Shown here: positions 1 to 6,239 of the stretch, piece by piece
How the letters are laid out: the number at the start of each line of letters is the position of its first letter
Numbering within the stretch: the stretch's first letter is position 1
Assembly (NCBI RefSeq): GCF_005518285.1
Contig: NZ_SJDU01000091.1
Span: 1 to 7,193, forward strand
Origin: Brachyspira catarrhinii
GTDB lineage: Bacteria; Spirochaetota; Brachyspiria; Brachyspirales; Brachyspiraceae
Direction: 5' to 3'
Length of the DNA: 7,193 nt
Notes under the pieces: generated by a model
Databases searched by the model: none
The model's input: the letters and a program-made list of their open reading frames with translations, nothing else
What the model was told of the DNA's origin: nothing
Program-made: the position numbers and the translations under genes

Positions 1-69
1 ATTATTCTATTTGTTCATTAAAACTTTATTCAAATTCTTTTTTGAATTTATTAAATTTCAGTTTGCAAA

Positions 70-93
70 AAGCGTTTATTTATTTAAGCGTTT
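70..93. repeat. Short direct repeat AAGCGTTT upstream of the lipoprotein gene
   Basis: The eight-base unit AAGCGTTT occurs at 70-77 and again at 86-93, with a 16-base period, inside otherwise almost pure A/T sequence upstream of the first gene. It is a direct repeat, not a hairpin: the arms do not pair with each other. It could be a protein-binding site for regulation of the gene starting at 136, or chance. The rest of 1-135 holds no gene that I can see. It contains a small A/T hairpin (AAATTC 32-37 with GAATTT 44-49) and no convincing sigma70 promoter; TATAAA at 95-100 has no matching -35 box. Confidence 0.25.
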
Positions 94-135
94 TTATAAA
101 TTATTTTCAATTTCAATTAAAGAGAGGGTTTCATC

Positions 136-1545
136 ATGAAAAAATTACTCACTATTTTAAGCTTTATTTTATTACTACTTATATGTTTAGTCGTAATGTT
201 TTGTAGCAATGAAAAAGTTACGGGCGTAGGCGGAGACACAGACGGATATGACGGTTGGGATGCTCCACCAAATACCATTATTCAAGGCGGCTCATATATA
301 TACACATTGAATGGCGATAAATGGGAATTAACAATTAACGCATCCGATAGAACCGTATCGGTTAGTAGCAATAATGTAGATATTCCATTACAAGATAATA
401 AATATGATAATGTTTTTAATGGAGATACAATAACTATAAAAACCATAGACGGCAGAGATATTATATTTAATCCGAGCAATACAAATTCTATAACTATAGA
501 CGGAAAAAATGCTAATAAGAATGAGTCGTCTAAACCAGACCCTACCGAACCTGACCCTGATACGAGTATAGGTAAAGATTATAAATATTATTTTGTATTG
601 GAAACACATGCATCGGAAGTTTCAGGCGGTAGCGATTATAGAAAACAAGTGGATTATACGAATTCAAGGCTATTTTTGAATAAAAACGATTCTTTAGAAA
701 TACAGTTAAACGAGAAAACTAAACTTAAGGTAAATAATATTAATACAGATAAGGGAGATTTAAAAGATTTGACTTGGGATGCTAAAACTAAAATACTTAC
801 AATTAAATCTTCGGTTAATACTTTCGTTTATAATTTTACAGATAAAACGGTTATGATAGATACGGTTAAAGGCTATTTAGTGGACGAAATCAATGTAAAA
901 TATAATGTGGAAAGACCTTCGGGCTGGTATATCTATACTAAAGACAAAACATTAAGTGAAAAATTGGGCGCTTATGTTTATTACGCAGATATATTAGCAT
1001 TATATTATGATTGCAACCCTACCAATCAGTCTGTCTATTTAGCTGTAATTTCTAACGATTATAAAGGTTATGAACCTTATGGTGGAAGCGATTATAGTAG
1101 GATAGCCTCTATAGTAATGAAGGTGCAGGATGAATATTATTCAACAGATGAAAAACCTTATTATCCATATAGACCTTATTATTCATATATTGATAAAGAA
1201 AAAAAATATTATAGCTTTGGGTCTCCTGATACTTTTAATTTTAATGGAAATGTTTATTATTATAAAACAAGTGGGCGTGTGCCTATTAGTCGTCTAAATG
1301 ATTATATAATAATAAAAGGAAATAGTTTAATTTTAACAGATACTTATGGTACTGAATCTAGCAAGAAAGAAGGTGTATGGACTAATAAAGAATATACTAA
1401 AACTCTTGTTAGTGGTTATCATTATACCAATAGACTTAAATTATCTATTAAGAATATAATAGATACAGATAAAGACAAGAAAGGAGGAACTAATACTATA
1501 CCGCCACATATAATGGAGGATTTTACGGGAGATAAAATAAATTAA
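136..1545 (+). CDS. Tyr-rich putative lipoprotein of unknown function
   Basis: I do not recognise the family. The 469-residue product starts with a Lys-Lys n-region and a long hydrophobic stretch (residues 4-22) ending at Cys23, followed by Ser-Asn-Glu-Lys, which is the layout of a lipoprotein signal peptide. Phe at -1 to the cysteine is atypical, but spirochaete lipoboxes are relaxed; Cys17 is a second, also poor, candidate. Residues about 50-125 look like beta-strand-rich sequence, followed by a Pro/Asp linker (about 131-148) and a second beta-rich region. Residues 261-380 contain 25 tyrosines, including a run of YY and PYY motifs around 341-350. GGSDY occurs twice (164-168 and 316-320). 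The start is supported by GAGAGGG at 122-128, seven bases before the ATG. Likely anchored in the envelope facing the periplasm or the surface. It is followed 78 bases later by a TPR-like gene on the same strand. The function is unknown; a membrane-spanning N-terminus without lipidation is the main alternative. Confidence 0.8.
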   Translation: MKKLLTILSFILLLLICLVVMFCSNEKVTGVGGDTDGYDGWDAPPNTIIQGGSYIYTLNGDKWELTINASDRTVSVSSNNVDIPLQDNKYDNVFNGDTITIKTIDGRDIIFNPSNTNSITIDGKNANKNESSKPDPTEPDPDTSIGKDYKYYFVLETHASEVSGGSDYRKQVDYTNSRLFLNKNDSLEIQLNEKTKLKVNNINTDKGDLKDLTWDAKTKILTIKSSVNTFVYNFTDKTVMIDTVKGYLVDEINVKYNVERPSGWYIYTKDKTLSEKLGAYVYYADILALYYDCNPTNQSVYLAVISNDYKGYEPYGGSDYSRIASIVMKVQDEYYSTDEKPYYPYRPYYSYIDKEKKYYSFGSPDTFNFNGNVYYYKTSGRVPISRLNDYIIIKGNSLILTDTYGTESSKKEGVWTNKEYTKTLVSGYHYTNRLKLSIKNIIDTDKDKKGGTNTIPPHIMEDFTGDKIN

Positions 1546-1554
1546 GAAATAATA

Positions 1555-1590
1555 ATGCAAGAGATTTAATAGTTATTAAGTCTCTTGTAT
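1555..1590 (+). terminator. Long intercistronic hairpin, possible terminator
   Basis: Ten bases after the stop codon of the lipoprotein gene, CAAGAGA (1558-1564) plus TTTAATA (1565-1571) pairs with TATTAAG (1574-1580) plus TCTCTTG (1581-1587). Two or three outer pairs extend this to 1555-1590. The stem is about 17 base pairs including G-T wobbles, with only GT between the arms, so the real loop would be slightly larger. The following sequence is TAT/ATT-rich but lacks an uninterrupted T run, so termination may be partial. The downstream ribosome site at 1611-1618 lies outside the stem. It could instead be an RNA-processing or stability element between two co-transcribed genes. Confidence 0.55.
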
Positions 1591-1623
1591 ATTATAAAAT
1601 ATATTAAAACAAAGGAGATTTTT

Positions 1624-2073
1624 ATGCATAAATTTTATATAGCGATGGGTGATTTAAGAGATAAAAAATACGAGAAAGCGGCTAATGGCTTTTATGAATT
1701 TATTTTTGATGATGAATTTAAAAATAATGTTGATAAAGCAATTAAAGAACTTGAAGGTAATGGAAAATTACAATTATCTATACAAGAATTAACTGAATTA
1801 CATGAAAAAGCGAAAAAATATTTTGAGAATAAAATTAATAATTTAGTTGCGGAAGCATATTTTGATTTAGGCGTTATATCAATCTTTACTAATCAAAAAG
1901 AATATAATCCAAGATACACTAAAAATAAATATCTTGATAAAGCTTTTGAGTTATCTAAAAATATTGATATATTAAAGAAATTAGGTATAGTTTATGGTAA
2001 ACATGACAATAAAAAATCATCAAAATGTTTTGAAAAAATTCAACAAATAAATCCTAATGATAAAAAAAATTAA
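1624..2073 (+). CDS. Small TPR-like repeat protein
   Basis: This gene encodes a 149-residue, Lys-rich protein with no signal peptide or membrane segment, so it is probably cytosolic. The pattern is that of tetratricopeptide helices. The clearest unit is residues about 115-146, with LKKLG, a Tyr, CFEKI and a closing NPND, matching the spaced Leu-Gly, Tyr, Phe and Pro positions of a TPR. A second, interrupted unit runs from about 76 (AEAYFDLG) to 111 (YLDKAFELS), and the N-terminus (about 3-28) resembles another helical pair. TPR proteins are binding scaffolds; the partner cannot be told from sequence. The ATG at 1624 is chosen because AAAGGAGA (1611-1618) sits five bases upstream. A TTG at 1585 is in frame but falls inside the hairpin stem and has no ribosome site. 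The gene follows the lipoprotein gene on the same strand and may share its transcript by read-through. Being so short it could be a remnant of a longer TPR protein, but the frame is intact. Confidence 0.75.
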   Translation: MHKFYIAMGDLRDKKYEKAANGFYEFIFDDEFKNNVDKAIKELEGNGKLQLSIQELTELHEKAKKYFENKINNLVAEAYFDLGVISIFTNQKEYNPRYTKNKYLDKAFELSKNIDILKKLGIVYGKHDNKKSSKCFEKIQQINPNDKKN

Positions 2074-2105
2074 ACAATAAATAAAAATTCTAATTCTTAC
2101 ACATT

Positions 2106-2139
2106 TTTAAAAAGACGGAAAAAACCTCGTATTTTTAAA
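2106..2139. terminator. Probable bidirectional terminator in the convergent gap
   Basis: TTTAAAAA (2106-2113) pairs with TTTTTAAA (2132-2139). Inside it, after one G-A mismatch, ACG (2115-2117) pairs with CGT (2128-2130). The A-rich left arm and T-rich right arm would give a U-rich end on either strand. It lies between the convergent stop codons at 2071-2073 (plus) and 2180-2182 (minus), which is where a shared terminator is expected. The stem is mostly A-T, so its strength is uncertain. Confidence 0.45.
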
Positions 2140-2179
2140 TAAAATTTTTCTATTTCTTAAAAATCAAGATTATTACTTA

Positions 2180-3442
2180 TTAATTAAGATTCAATTTTTT
2201 ATTTATATTTTTGCTTATAATTTTCGCGCCTTTAGGACCAACGGAAGTTAAAAAGAATTTTTTTTCAGATAATTTTTCGTCAATAACTTCGTTTACCGAT
2301 TTTATATTGACTTTATCTATAGATTTGTAAATATCCTTAAACGACATATATTTTGAAGCGTAAATTTCGTTTCGAGCGTTTTTATTCATTATATAATTCG
2401 CGTTTAATTTGCTGAAAGCCATATAACTTTTATAACTTTCTTTTGATTCTTCCAATTCTTCTTTCGTTATTCTTTCGTTTATTATTTTATTTATCTCTCC
2501 GTAAATCGTTTCTATAGTCTCTTCGTAATTTTTCAAACTCGTAGAACCCGTTATTTCAAACAGTCCGCCGTTAATAAAACTTGTAGCCGAACTATAAATA
2601 TTATAACAAAGCCCTTTATTTTCCCGCACGCTTTGATACAATCTCGAATAAGAGCTTACTCCAAAAATATCGTTCAAAATATTCATGCTATATTTTTTAT
2701 CATCGCTCGCTTTATAAGAAGGAGCGTATAAAGAAAAATAAACATGATTCAAATCTTCTCTTTCTTTTGCCATAGTTTTGTAGAAAAAAGGAATTTCTTT
2801 ATTTTCGGTTTTAATATTTTTTTTAAGTTTAATATTCGATAATTTTTTTATCGCCAAATCCATATCGAATTTCCCTGCAATCGAAACTACCAAATTATTA
2901 GCGTTAAAATGTTTCTTAAAATATTTATAGACTTTTTCTCTGTTTATTGTTTTTATATTGTTTATATTTCCGCCTATGGGAAAAGCCATCGCCGTTCCTT
3001 TATAAGCTTCGGCAAAGAACTGACTCGATGCCGTTTCTTCTGGAGTATCGTTTACCATTTTAATTTCTTCTATAACCACTTTTTTTTCTTTCGCTATATC
3101 CTCTTCTCTGAATGCGGAATTAAGAATAATATCTTCCAAAGTGTCAATCGCTCTTTCAAAATATTTAGAAATTATATTTATATAAAAAGAAGTTAAATGC
3201 CTCGAAGTGAAAGCGTTGAATACTCCTCCGACTCCTTCGATTTTTCTTACCAATTCTTTTGCGCTTATTTTATCCGTGCCTTTAAATAGCATATGTTCTA
3301 TAAAATGAGTGTAGCCGTTAGTTTCTTTAGTTTCGTTTGCGCTTCCCGTAATAAAGAAAAATCCAGTCGAAACAGTATCCAAAATTGGCATATATTCCAA
3401 TATAACTTTTATTCCGTTTTGTAATGTAATTCTTTTTACCAT
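2180..3442 (-). CDS. M16 family zinc metallopeptidase (insulinase/processing-peptidase type)
   Basis: This gene encodes a 420-residue cytoplasmic protease of the M16B type, with no signal peptide. Numbered from the chosen start, the inverted zinc motif H46-F-I-E49-H50 gives two zinc-binding histidines and the catalytic glutamate, and the third zinc ligand is Glu125 or Glu126 in the VVIEEIK segment about 76 residues on, as in the family. The second, non-catalytic half carries the usual SRLYQSVRENKGLCY segment, with Arg273 and Tyr280 as the conserved Arg/Tyr pair seven residues apart that contacts substrate. The length matches single-chain bacterial M16B proteins. Physiological substrates of such bacterial enzymes are mostly unknown; peptide degradation or processing is inferred. 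Two in-frame ATGs exist, at 3448 and 3442. GGA at 3451-3453 is only two bases from the first but eight from the second, so the second is preferred. A sigma70-like promoter lies about 80 bases upstream, suggesting a monocistronic unit. Confidence 0.93.
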   Translation of the reverse strand: MVKRITLQNGIKVILEYMPILDTVSTGFFFITGSANETKETNGYTHFIEHMLFKGTDKISAKELVRKIEGVGGVFNAFTSRHLTSFYINIISKYFERAIDTLEDIILNSAFREEDIAKEKKVVIEEIKMVNDTPEETASSQFFAEAYKGTAMAFPIGGNINNIKTINREKVYKYFKKHFNANNLVVSIAGKFDMDLAIKKLSNIKLKKNIKTENKEIPFFYKTMAKEREDLNHVYFSLYAPSYKASDDKKYSMNILNDIFGVSSYSRLYQSVRENKGLCYNIYSSATSFINGGLFEITGSTSLKNYEETIETIYGEINKIINERITKEELEESKESYKSYMAFSKLNANYIMNKNARNEIYASKYMSFKDIYKSIDKVNIKSVNEVIDEKLSEKKFFLTSVGPKGAKIISKNINKKLNLN

Positions 3443-3522
3443 TTTCATTTTCCAAAATAATTTAATGTTTAATTTTTTTAATAATTATTAATTAACGATT
3501 TAAAATATTATCGTAAATGTCA

Positions 3523-3551
3523 ATTATAAAATATAATATTAGTATTTGCAA
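3523..3551 (-). promoter_or_regulatory. Sigma70-like promoter for the M16 peptidase gene
   Basis: On the minus strand, TTGCAA (3546-3551) and a perfect TATAAT (3523-3528) are separated by 17 bases, giving a predicted start near 3516 and a leader of about 75 bases. A perfect TTGACA at 3518-3523 overlaps the -10 box by one base. However, its best downstream -10 candidates (such as TAAATC at 3497-3502) are poorly spaced, so the upstream pair is preferred. Confidence 0.6.
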
Positions 3552-3579
3552 ATAAAATAACGGACGAAATTTTTATATT

Positions 3580-4332
3580 TTATTTAGGTCTTCCAAAACC
3601 GAAACCAATAAAAACTTCACCCGATAAAGATGAAAATTTGTATTTATCGTATCCGTATCCATAAGAACCAGATTTCAATTTATCCATATCAAATTCCATA
3701 CCAAAATTATATATAAGATTTGCTCCAAACTTGAAAGTCCATCTTTTCGACATATATAAATTCCTTTCCAAATTTAGTTTTATATACGGCATAATAGGAA
3801 CTTTATACATATATGAGATTTTTTTAAAGTCAAATTTTTTATATCCATCATAATAATAACTTGCTAATCCTATATTTACTTCATATCTTCTTTTACTTGA
3901 TTCGCTATAAAGCGGGAGATAAATTCCTGCTCCTATTCCAAAAGAAATATCATTATTAAAATTGAGTTTAGTAATAACTCCTAATATTAAATTGTGATAG
4001 AAAAATCTATGTTTATATTCAGGATAATCCTCGTATCTCGTTCTAACTCTCATATAATAATGGTATCCAGTTTCAAATAAAAGGCTTACGCTATTCAAAA
4101 CTATATTTGTATTTGGCAGTTCAAAATTAGCTCCAATATCTATAAAAGCGTTTGCCGATAAACCGTTATCTATTCTTGAGCCTGACTCTGATAACCAAAC
4201 ATTAGTTGCGGGGTCGTATGCATAACTAAATTCGGCAGAATCTTCTACTCCTCCGCCAAAAGCAAATTCAAAATTAGCGGGAAACGACATAGAAGAAATT
4301 ATTATAAATAGCATTATTAATTTTAATTTCAT
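3580..4332 (-). CDS. Putative outer-membrane beta-barrel protein
   Basis: The 250-residue product has a Sec signal peptide (Lys-rich start, hydrophobic residues about 5-15, probable cleavage near the SFPA at 16-19) and no lipobox cysteine. The mature part alternates polar and hydrophobic or aromatic residues in short stretches, for example FEFAFGGG (21-28), ANAFIDIGANFEL (60-72), FGIGAGIYLPLY (131-142), WTFKFGANLIYNFGMEF (198-214) and the final EVFIGFGFG (239-247). These are separated by charged or Tyr/Gly-rich turns, as expected for antiparallel transmembrane strands of a small barrel. The last residues are RPK and not the terminal Phe/Trp typical of proteobacterial barrels. I cannot assign a named family; a periplasmic beta-sandwich protein is the alternative. 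The start is well supported: AGGAG at 4342-4346, nine bases upstream of the ATG. It lies between smpB and the M16 gene and has its own candidate promoter, so it is probably transcribed alone. Confidence 0.75.
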   Translation of the reverse strand: MKLKLIMLFIIISSMSFPANFEFAFGGGVEDSAEFSYAYDPATNVWLSESGSRIDNGLSANAFIDIGANFELPNTNIVLNSVSLLFETGYHYYMRVRTRYEDYPEYKHRFFYHNLILGVITKLNFNNDISFGIGAGIYLPLYSESSKRRYEVNIGLASYYYDGYKKFDFKKISYMYKVPIMPYIKLNLERNLYMSKRWTFKFGANLIYNFGMEFDMDKLKSGSYGYGYDKYKFSSLSGEVFIGFGFGRPK

Positions 4333-4360
4333 TTTTTATAGCTCCTTTTTTAACTTAATC

Positions 4361-4388
4361 ATTCTATAATATTTAAAAGGTATTTCAA
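4361..4388 (-). promoter_or_regulatory. Candidate promoter for the beta-barrel gene
   Basis: On the minus strand, TTGAAA (4383-4388) and TAGAAT (4361-4366) are 16 bases apart. The predicted start near 4354 gives a short leader of about 20 bases that carries the AAGGAG ribosome site. Both boxes differ from consensus, so this is weaker than the promoters of smpB and the M16 gene. Confidence 0.45.
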
Positions 4389-4414
4389 TAGTTCGGTAAT
4401 ATAAAATTTGAAAC

Positions 4415-4894
4415 TTATCTTTTAATATATCTTTCCATTTCTCTGTCTAAAGTTTTTCTTTTTAAAGTCTCTCTCTTGTCATACAATTTTTTTCCTTTGG
4501 CAAGCGCGAGTTCGACTTTTACTTTTCCTTTACTAAAATACAAACTTATCGGAATGAGAGTAAGCCCTTGTTCTTTAACTTTTCCGAATAATCTTTTTAT
4601 TTCTCGTTTCTTCATTAAAAGTTTTTTCTCTCTCAAAGGCTCATGATTATTTCTGTTTCCAAAATGATATGGAGAAATATGCATATTGACTATAAAAAGT
4701 TCGCCTTTTTTGAAAGACGCGTAACTGTCCGACATATTTACCGCTCGCTCTCTTAACGATTTGACTTCCGTTCCGAGTAAAACTATTCCCGCTTCGTATT
4801 TTTCAAGCAATTCGTAATTAAACAAAGCCTTTTTATTTTTAACTATATCTCCCGATGAAATATTATTATTTGCCTTTTTATTTTTTTTAGACAT
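4415..4894 (-). CDS. smpB: SsrA (tmRNA)-binding protein SmpB
   Basis: SmpB binds tmRNA and brings it to ribosomes stalled on broken mRNA, allowing trans-translation and tagging of the unfinished protein. The 159-residue product shows the family landmarks in order: NKKALFNYELLEKYEAGI (20-37), GTEVKSLR (41-48), SDSYASF (55-61), the ISPYHFGN and NHEP segment (73-86), the KKLLMKKREI helix (90-99), LTLIPISLYF (111-120), and the basic tail with GKKLYDKRE (134-142), whose C-terminal helix enters the mRNA channel. The first 16 or so residues are an Asn/Lys-rich extension. The usual LLLH is LLMK here (92-95), a modest deviation. The start at 4894 has only a weak GGA at 4904-4906, nine bases upstream. 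A near-consensus promoter lies just upstream, so it is transcribed independently of the polyamine operon, though read-through from potD is possible because no strong terminator is seen between them. The tmRNA gene itself is not in the window. Confidence 0.97.
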   Translation of the reverse strand: MSKKNKKANNNISSGDIVKNKKALFNYELLEKYEAGIVLLGTEVKSLRERAVNMSDSYASFKKGELFIVNMHISPYHFGNRNNHEPLREKKLLMKKREIKRLFGKVKEQGLTLIPISLYFSKGKVKVELALAKGKKLYDKRETLKRKTLDREMERYIKR

Positions 4895-4925
4895 AATTTA
4901 TTTTCCGTTATATTTCAATTAAAAA

Positions 4926-4953
4926 ATTATACTTAAATAAATATATTTGTCAA
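4926..4953 (-). promoter_or_regulatory. Consensus sigma70 promoter for smpB
   Basis: On the minus strand, a perfect TTGACA (4948-4953) and a perfect TATAAT (4926-4931) are separated by 16 bases. The predicted start is near 4919, leaving a leader of about 25 bases before the ATG at 4894. This is the best promoter match in the window and fits steady expression of a housekeeping rescue factor. Confidence 0.75.
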
Positions 4954-4986
4954 TTTAAGATTAAATATAAAAAATCAAATAAAATT

Positions 4987-6192
4987 TTAACTTTCTCTCT
5001 TTTTTTTCTTCCTCAAAATAATTATCGTTATGCATAAAGCGACTATAATCGCCAAAGACAAAGGAACAACCCAACCGCTATATATAATGTCGTTCGATAA
5101 AATTTCATTCCAAAGTTCTTCCATCAAAAGATTCGTCTCTTCTGGCAATGTTATATAAACTTCGCAATTATCCAATATTTCGCTTGGAGGATAAATTATT
5201 TTATTGTTTTTCGTCTCTTCGCTCATTATACTTATGGCGGCGTTATTCGGCGAAGCGTAATTAATGTATTCTATATTTGCAAGCGCAACCTCTCCCTCGC
5301 ATAAAAAATTAATATAAAGTTCGGCGGCTTCAATATTTTGAGCGTTATCGGGAATGCATAAAGCGTCAACGAAAAGATTAGCGCCTTTTGGAGGAATGAC
5401 AAAATTCAAATTATTATTATTGTCAATCATAGTCAAAGAATCACCCGCATAATAAACGCCGATAGCAGCTTCTTCCGATTCCATTTTATCGTAAATCTCG
5501 TCCATAACATAAGCCTGCACCAAAGGTTTTTGTTCTTTCAATATTCTCGCGCATTCTCTAAGCTCAGATTCTTTTGTAGTGTTTAGAGAATAATTTAAAT
5601 ACGCTTGAGCCACTCCGAAAGCGTCTCTCGGATTATAATACATAAGAATTTTTCCCTTGTATTTTTCGTTAAAAAGAATATCCCAATCTATTTTTTCTTC
5701 GTCAACCAATTTTTTATTATAAATTATTCCGTTCACTCCCCAAGTATAAGCTACGGAATATTCGCCGTTCGGGTCGTAAATCTCTCTATAAAATCTCGGT
5801 TGAATATTAGTATGAGCGGGAATATTTTTATAATTTAATTTTTGAATCAAATTTTCTTTGATAAGTTTCGCTATCATATAATCGGATGGAATTATTATAT
5901 CGTAAGCGATTCCTCCGACTTTTAATTTGACATAAAGCTCTTCGTTCGATGCGAAAGTCGAATAGTTGACTTTTATTCCCGTTAGCTCTTCGAATTCTTT
6001 ATTTATATTGATTGAATCGTCCGAGCCGTCCGAAATATATTCTCCCCAATTATAAACATTGAGAATCATATTCTGTCCTTTAAATTTTTTATAATAATTT
6101 AAATCCAATTTGCTTAAGTCTATATTTTGAGCGGTTAGCATGTTTGGACTTGCAATTAATACAAACGACAATAATAATTTTTTTAGTTTCAT
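4987..6192 (-). CDS. potD: Polyamine ABC transporter substrate-binding protein PotD with C-terminal membrane anchor
   Basis: This is the extracytoplasmic binding protein that captures spermidine or putrescine and delivers it to the PotBC permease. The 401 residues comprise an N-terminal signal peptide (about 1-21, no lipobox cysteine), a PotD/PotF-type bilobal domain (about 40-368) and a C-terminal hydrophobic helix (about 374-393) followed by RKKKKRES. Family landmarks are NVYNWGEYISDG (45-56), YDIIIPSDY (97-105), TWGVNGIIYNK (150-160), the NPRDAFGVA segment (187-195), GVYYAGDS (245-252), LFVDALCIP (273-281) and INFLCEG (294-300). By eye alignment with E. coli PotD, Trp49, Tyr52 and Asp276 match ligand-binding residues, while Trp229 and Trp255 become Tyr248 and Phe274. 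The terminal helix is extra compared with E. coli PotD (about 348 residues) and would tether the protein to the inner membrane. The start has AGGAG at 6201-6205, eight bases upstream. It follows potC by 47 bases in the same operon. The preferred polyamine cannot be decided from sequence. Confidence 0.95.
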   Translation of the reverse strand: MKLKKLLLSFVLIASPNMLTAQNIDLSKLDLNYYKKFKGQNMILNVYNWGEYISDGSDDSININKEFEELTGIKVNYSTFASNEELYVKLKVGGIAYDIIIPSDYMIAKLIKENLIQKLNYKNIPAHTNIQPRFYREIYDPNGEYSVAYTWGVNGIIYNKKLVDEEKIDWDILFNEKYKGKILMYYNPRDAFGVAQAYLNYSLNTTKESELRECARILKEQKPLVQAYVMDEIYDKMESEEAAIGVYYAGDSLTMIDNNNNLNFVIPPKGANLFVDALCIPDNAQNIEAAELYINFLCEGEVALANIEYINYASPNNAAISIMSEETKNNKIIYPPSEILDNCEVYITLPEETNLLMEELWNEILSNDIIYSGWVVPLSLAIIVALCITIIILRKKKKRES

Positions 6193-6239
6193 TTTATAAT
6201 CTCCTATAATTTTTATTTTATTTATTTTTTATTATCTAT

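Noticed and set aside
282..609. Two minus-strand open frames inside the lipoprotein gene
   Set aside because: Both lie within a plus-strand gene that has a signal peptide and ribosome site; they lack ribosome sites and domain signals.
1585..1623. Upstream TTG start giving a 13-residue longer TPR-like protein
   Set aside because: The TTG lies within the hairpin stem and has no ribosome site, while the ATG at 1624 has a near-perfect AAAGGAGA five bases upstream.
2909..3196. Plus-strand open frame of 95 codons opposite the M16 gene
   Set aside because: Phe-rich mirror of a clearly conserved peptidase on the other strand; no ribosome site and no recognisable domain.
3550..3585. Inverted repeat AAATAAAATA / TATTTTATTT after the beta-barrel gene as a terminator
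   Set aside because: Ten pairs, but only A-T, with a 16-base loop, overlapping the stop codon, and no T run after it on the minus strand; too weak to call.
4383..4413. Inverted repeat TTTCAA / TTGAAA with 19-base spacing between smpB and the beta-barrel gene
   Set aside because: Only six A/T-rich pairs around a long spacer, and one arm is simply the -35 box; expected by chance in this composition.
4333..4986. Search for the tmRNA gene (ssrA) next to smpB
   Set aside because: The flanks of smpB are short, A/T-rich and lack any tRNA-like acceptor or T-loop sequence; no tmRNA is present here.
5605..5838. Plus-strand open frame of 77 codons opposite potD
   Set aside because: Shadow of the well-supported potD coding frame, with no independent support.
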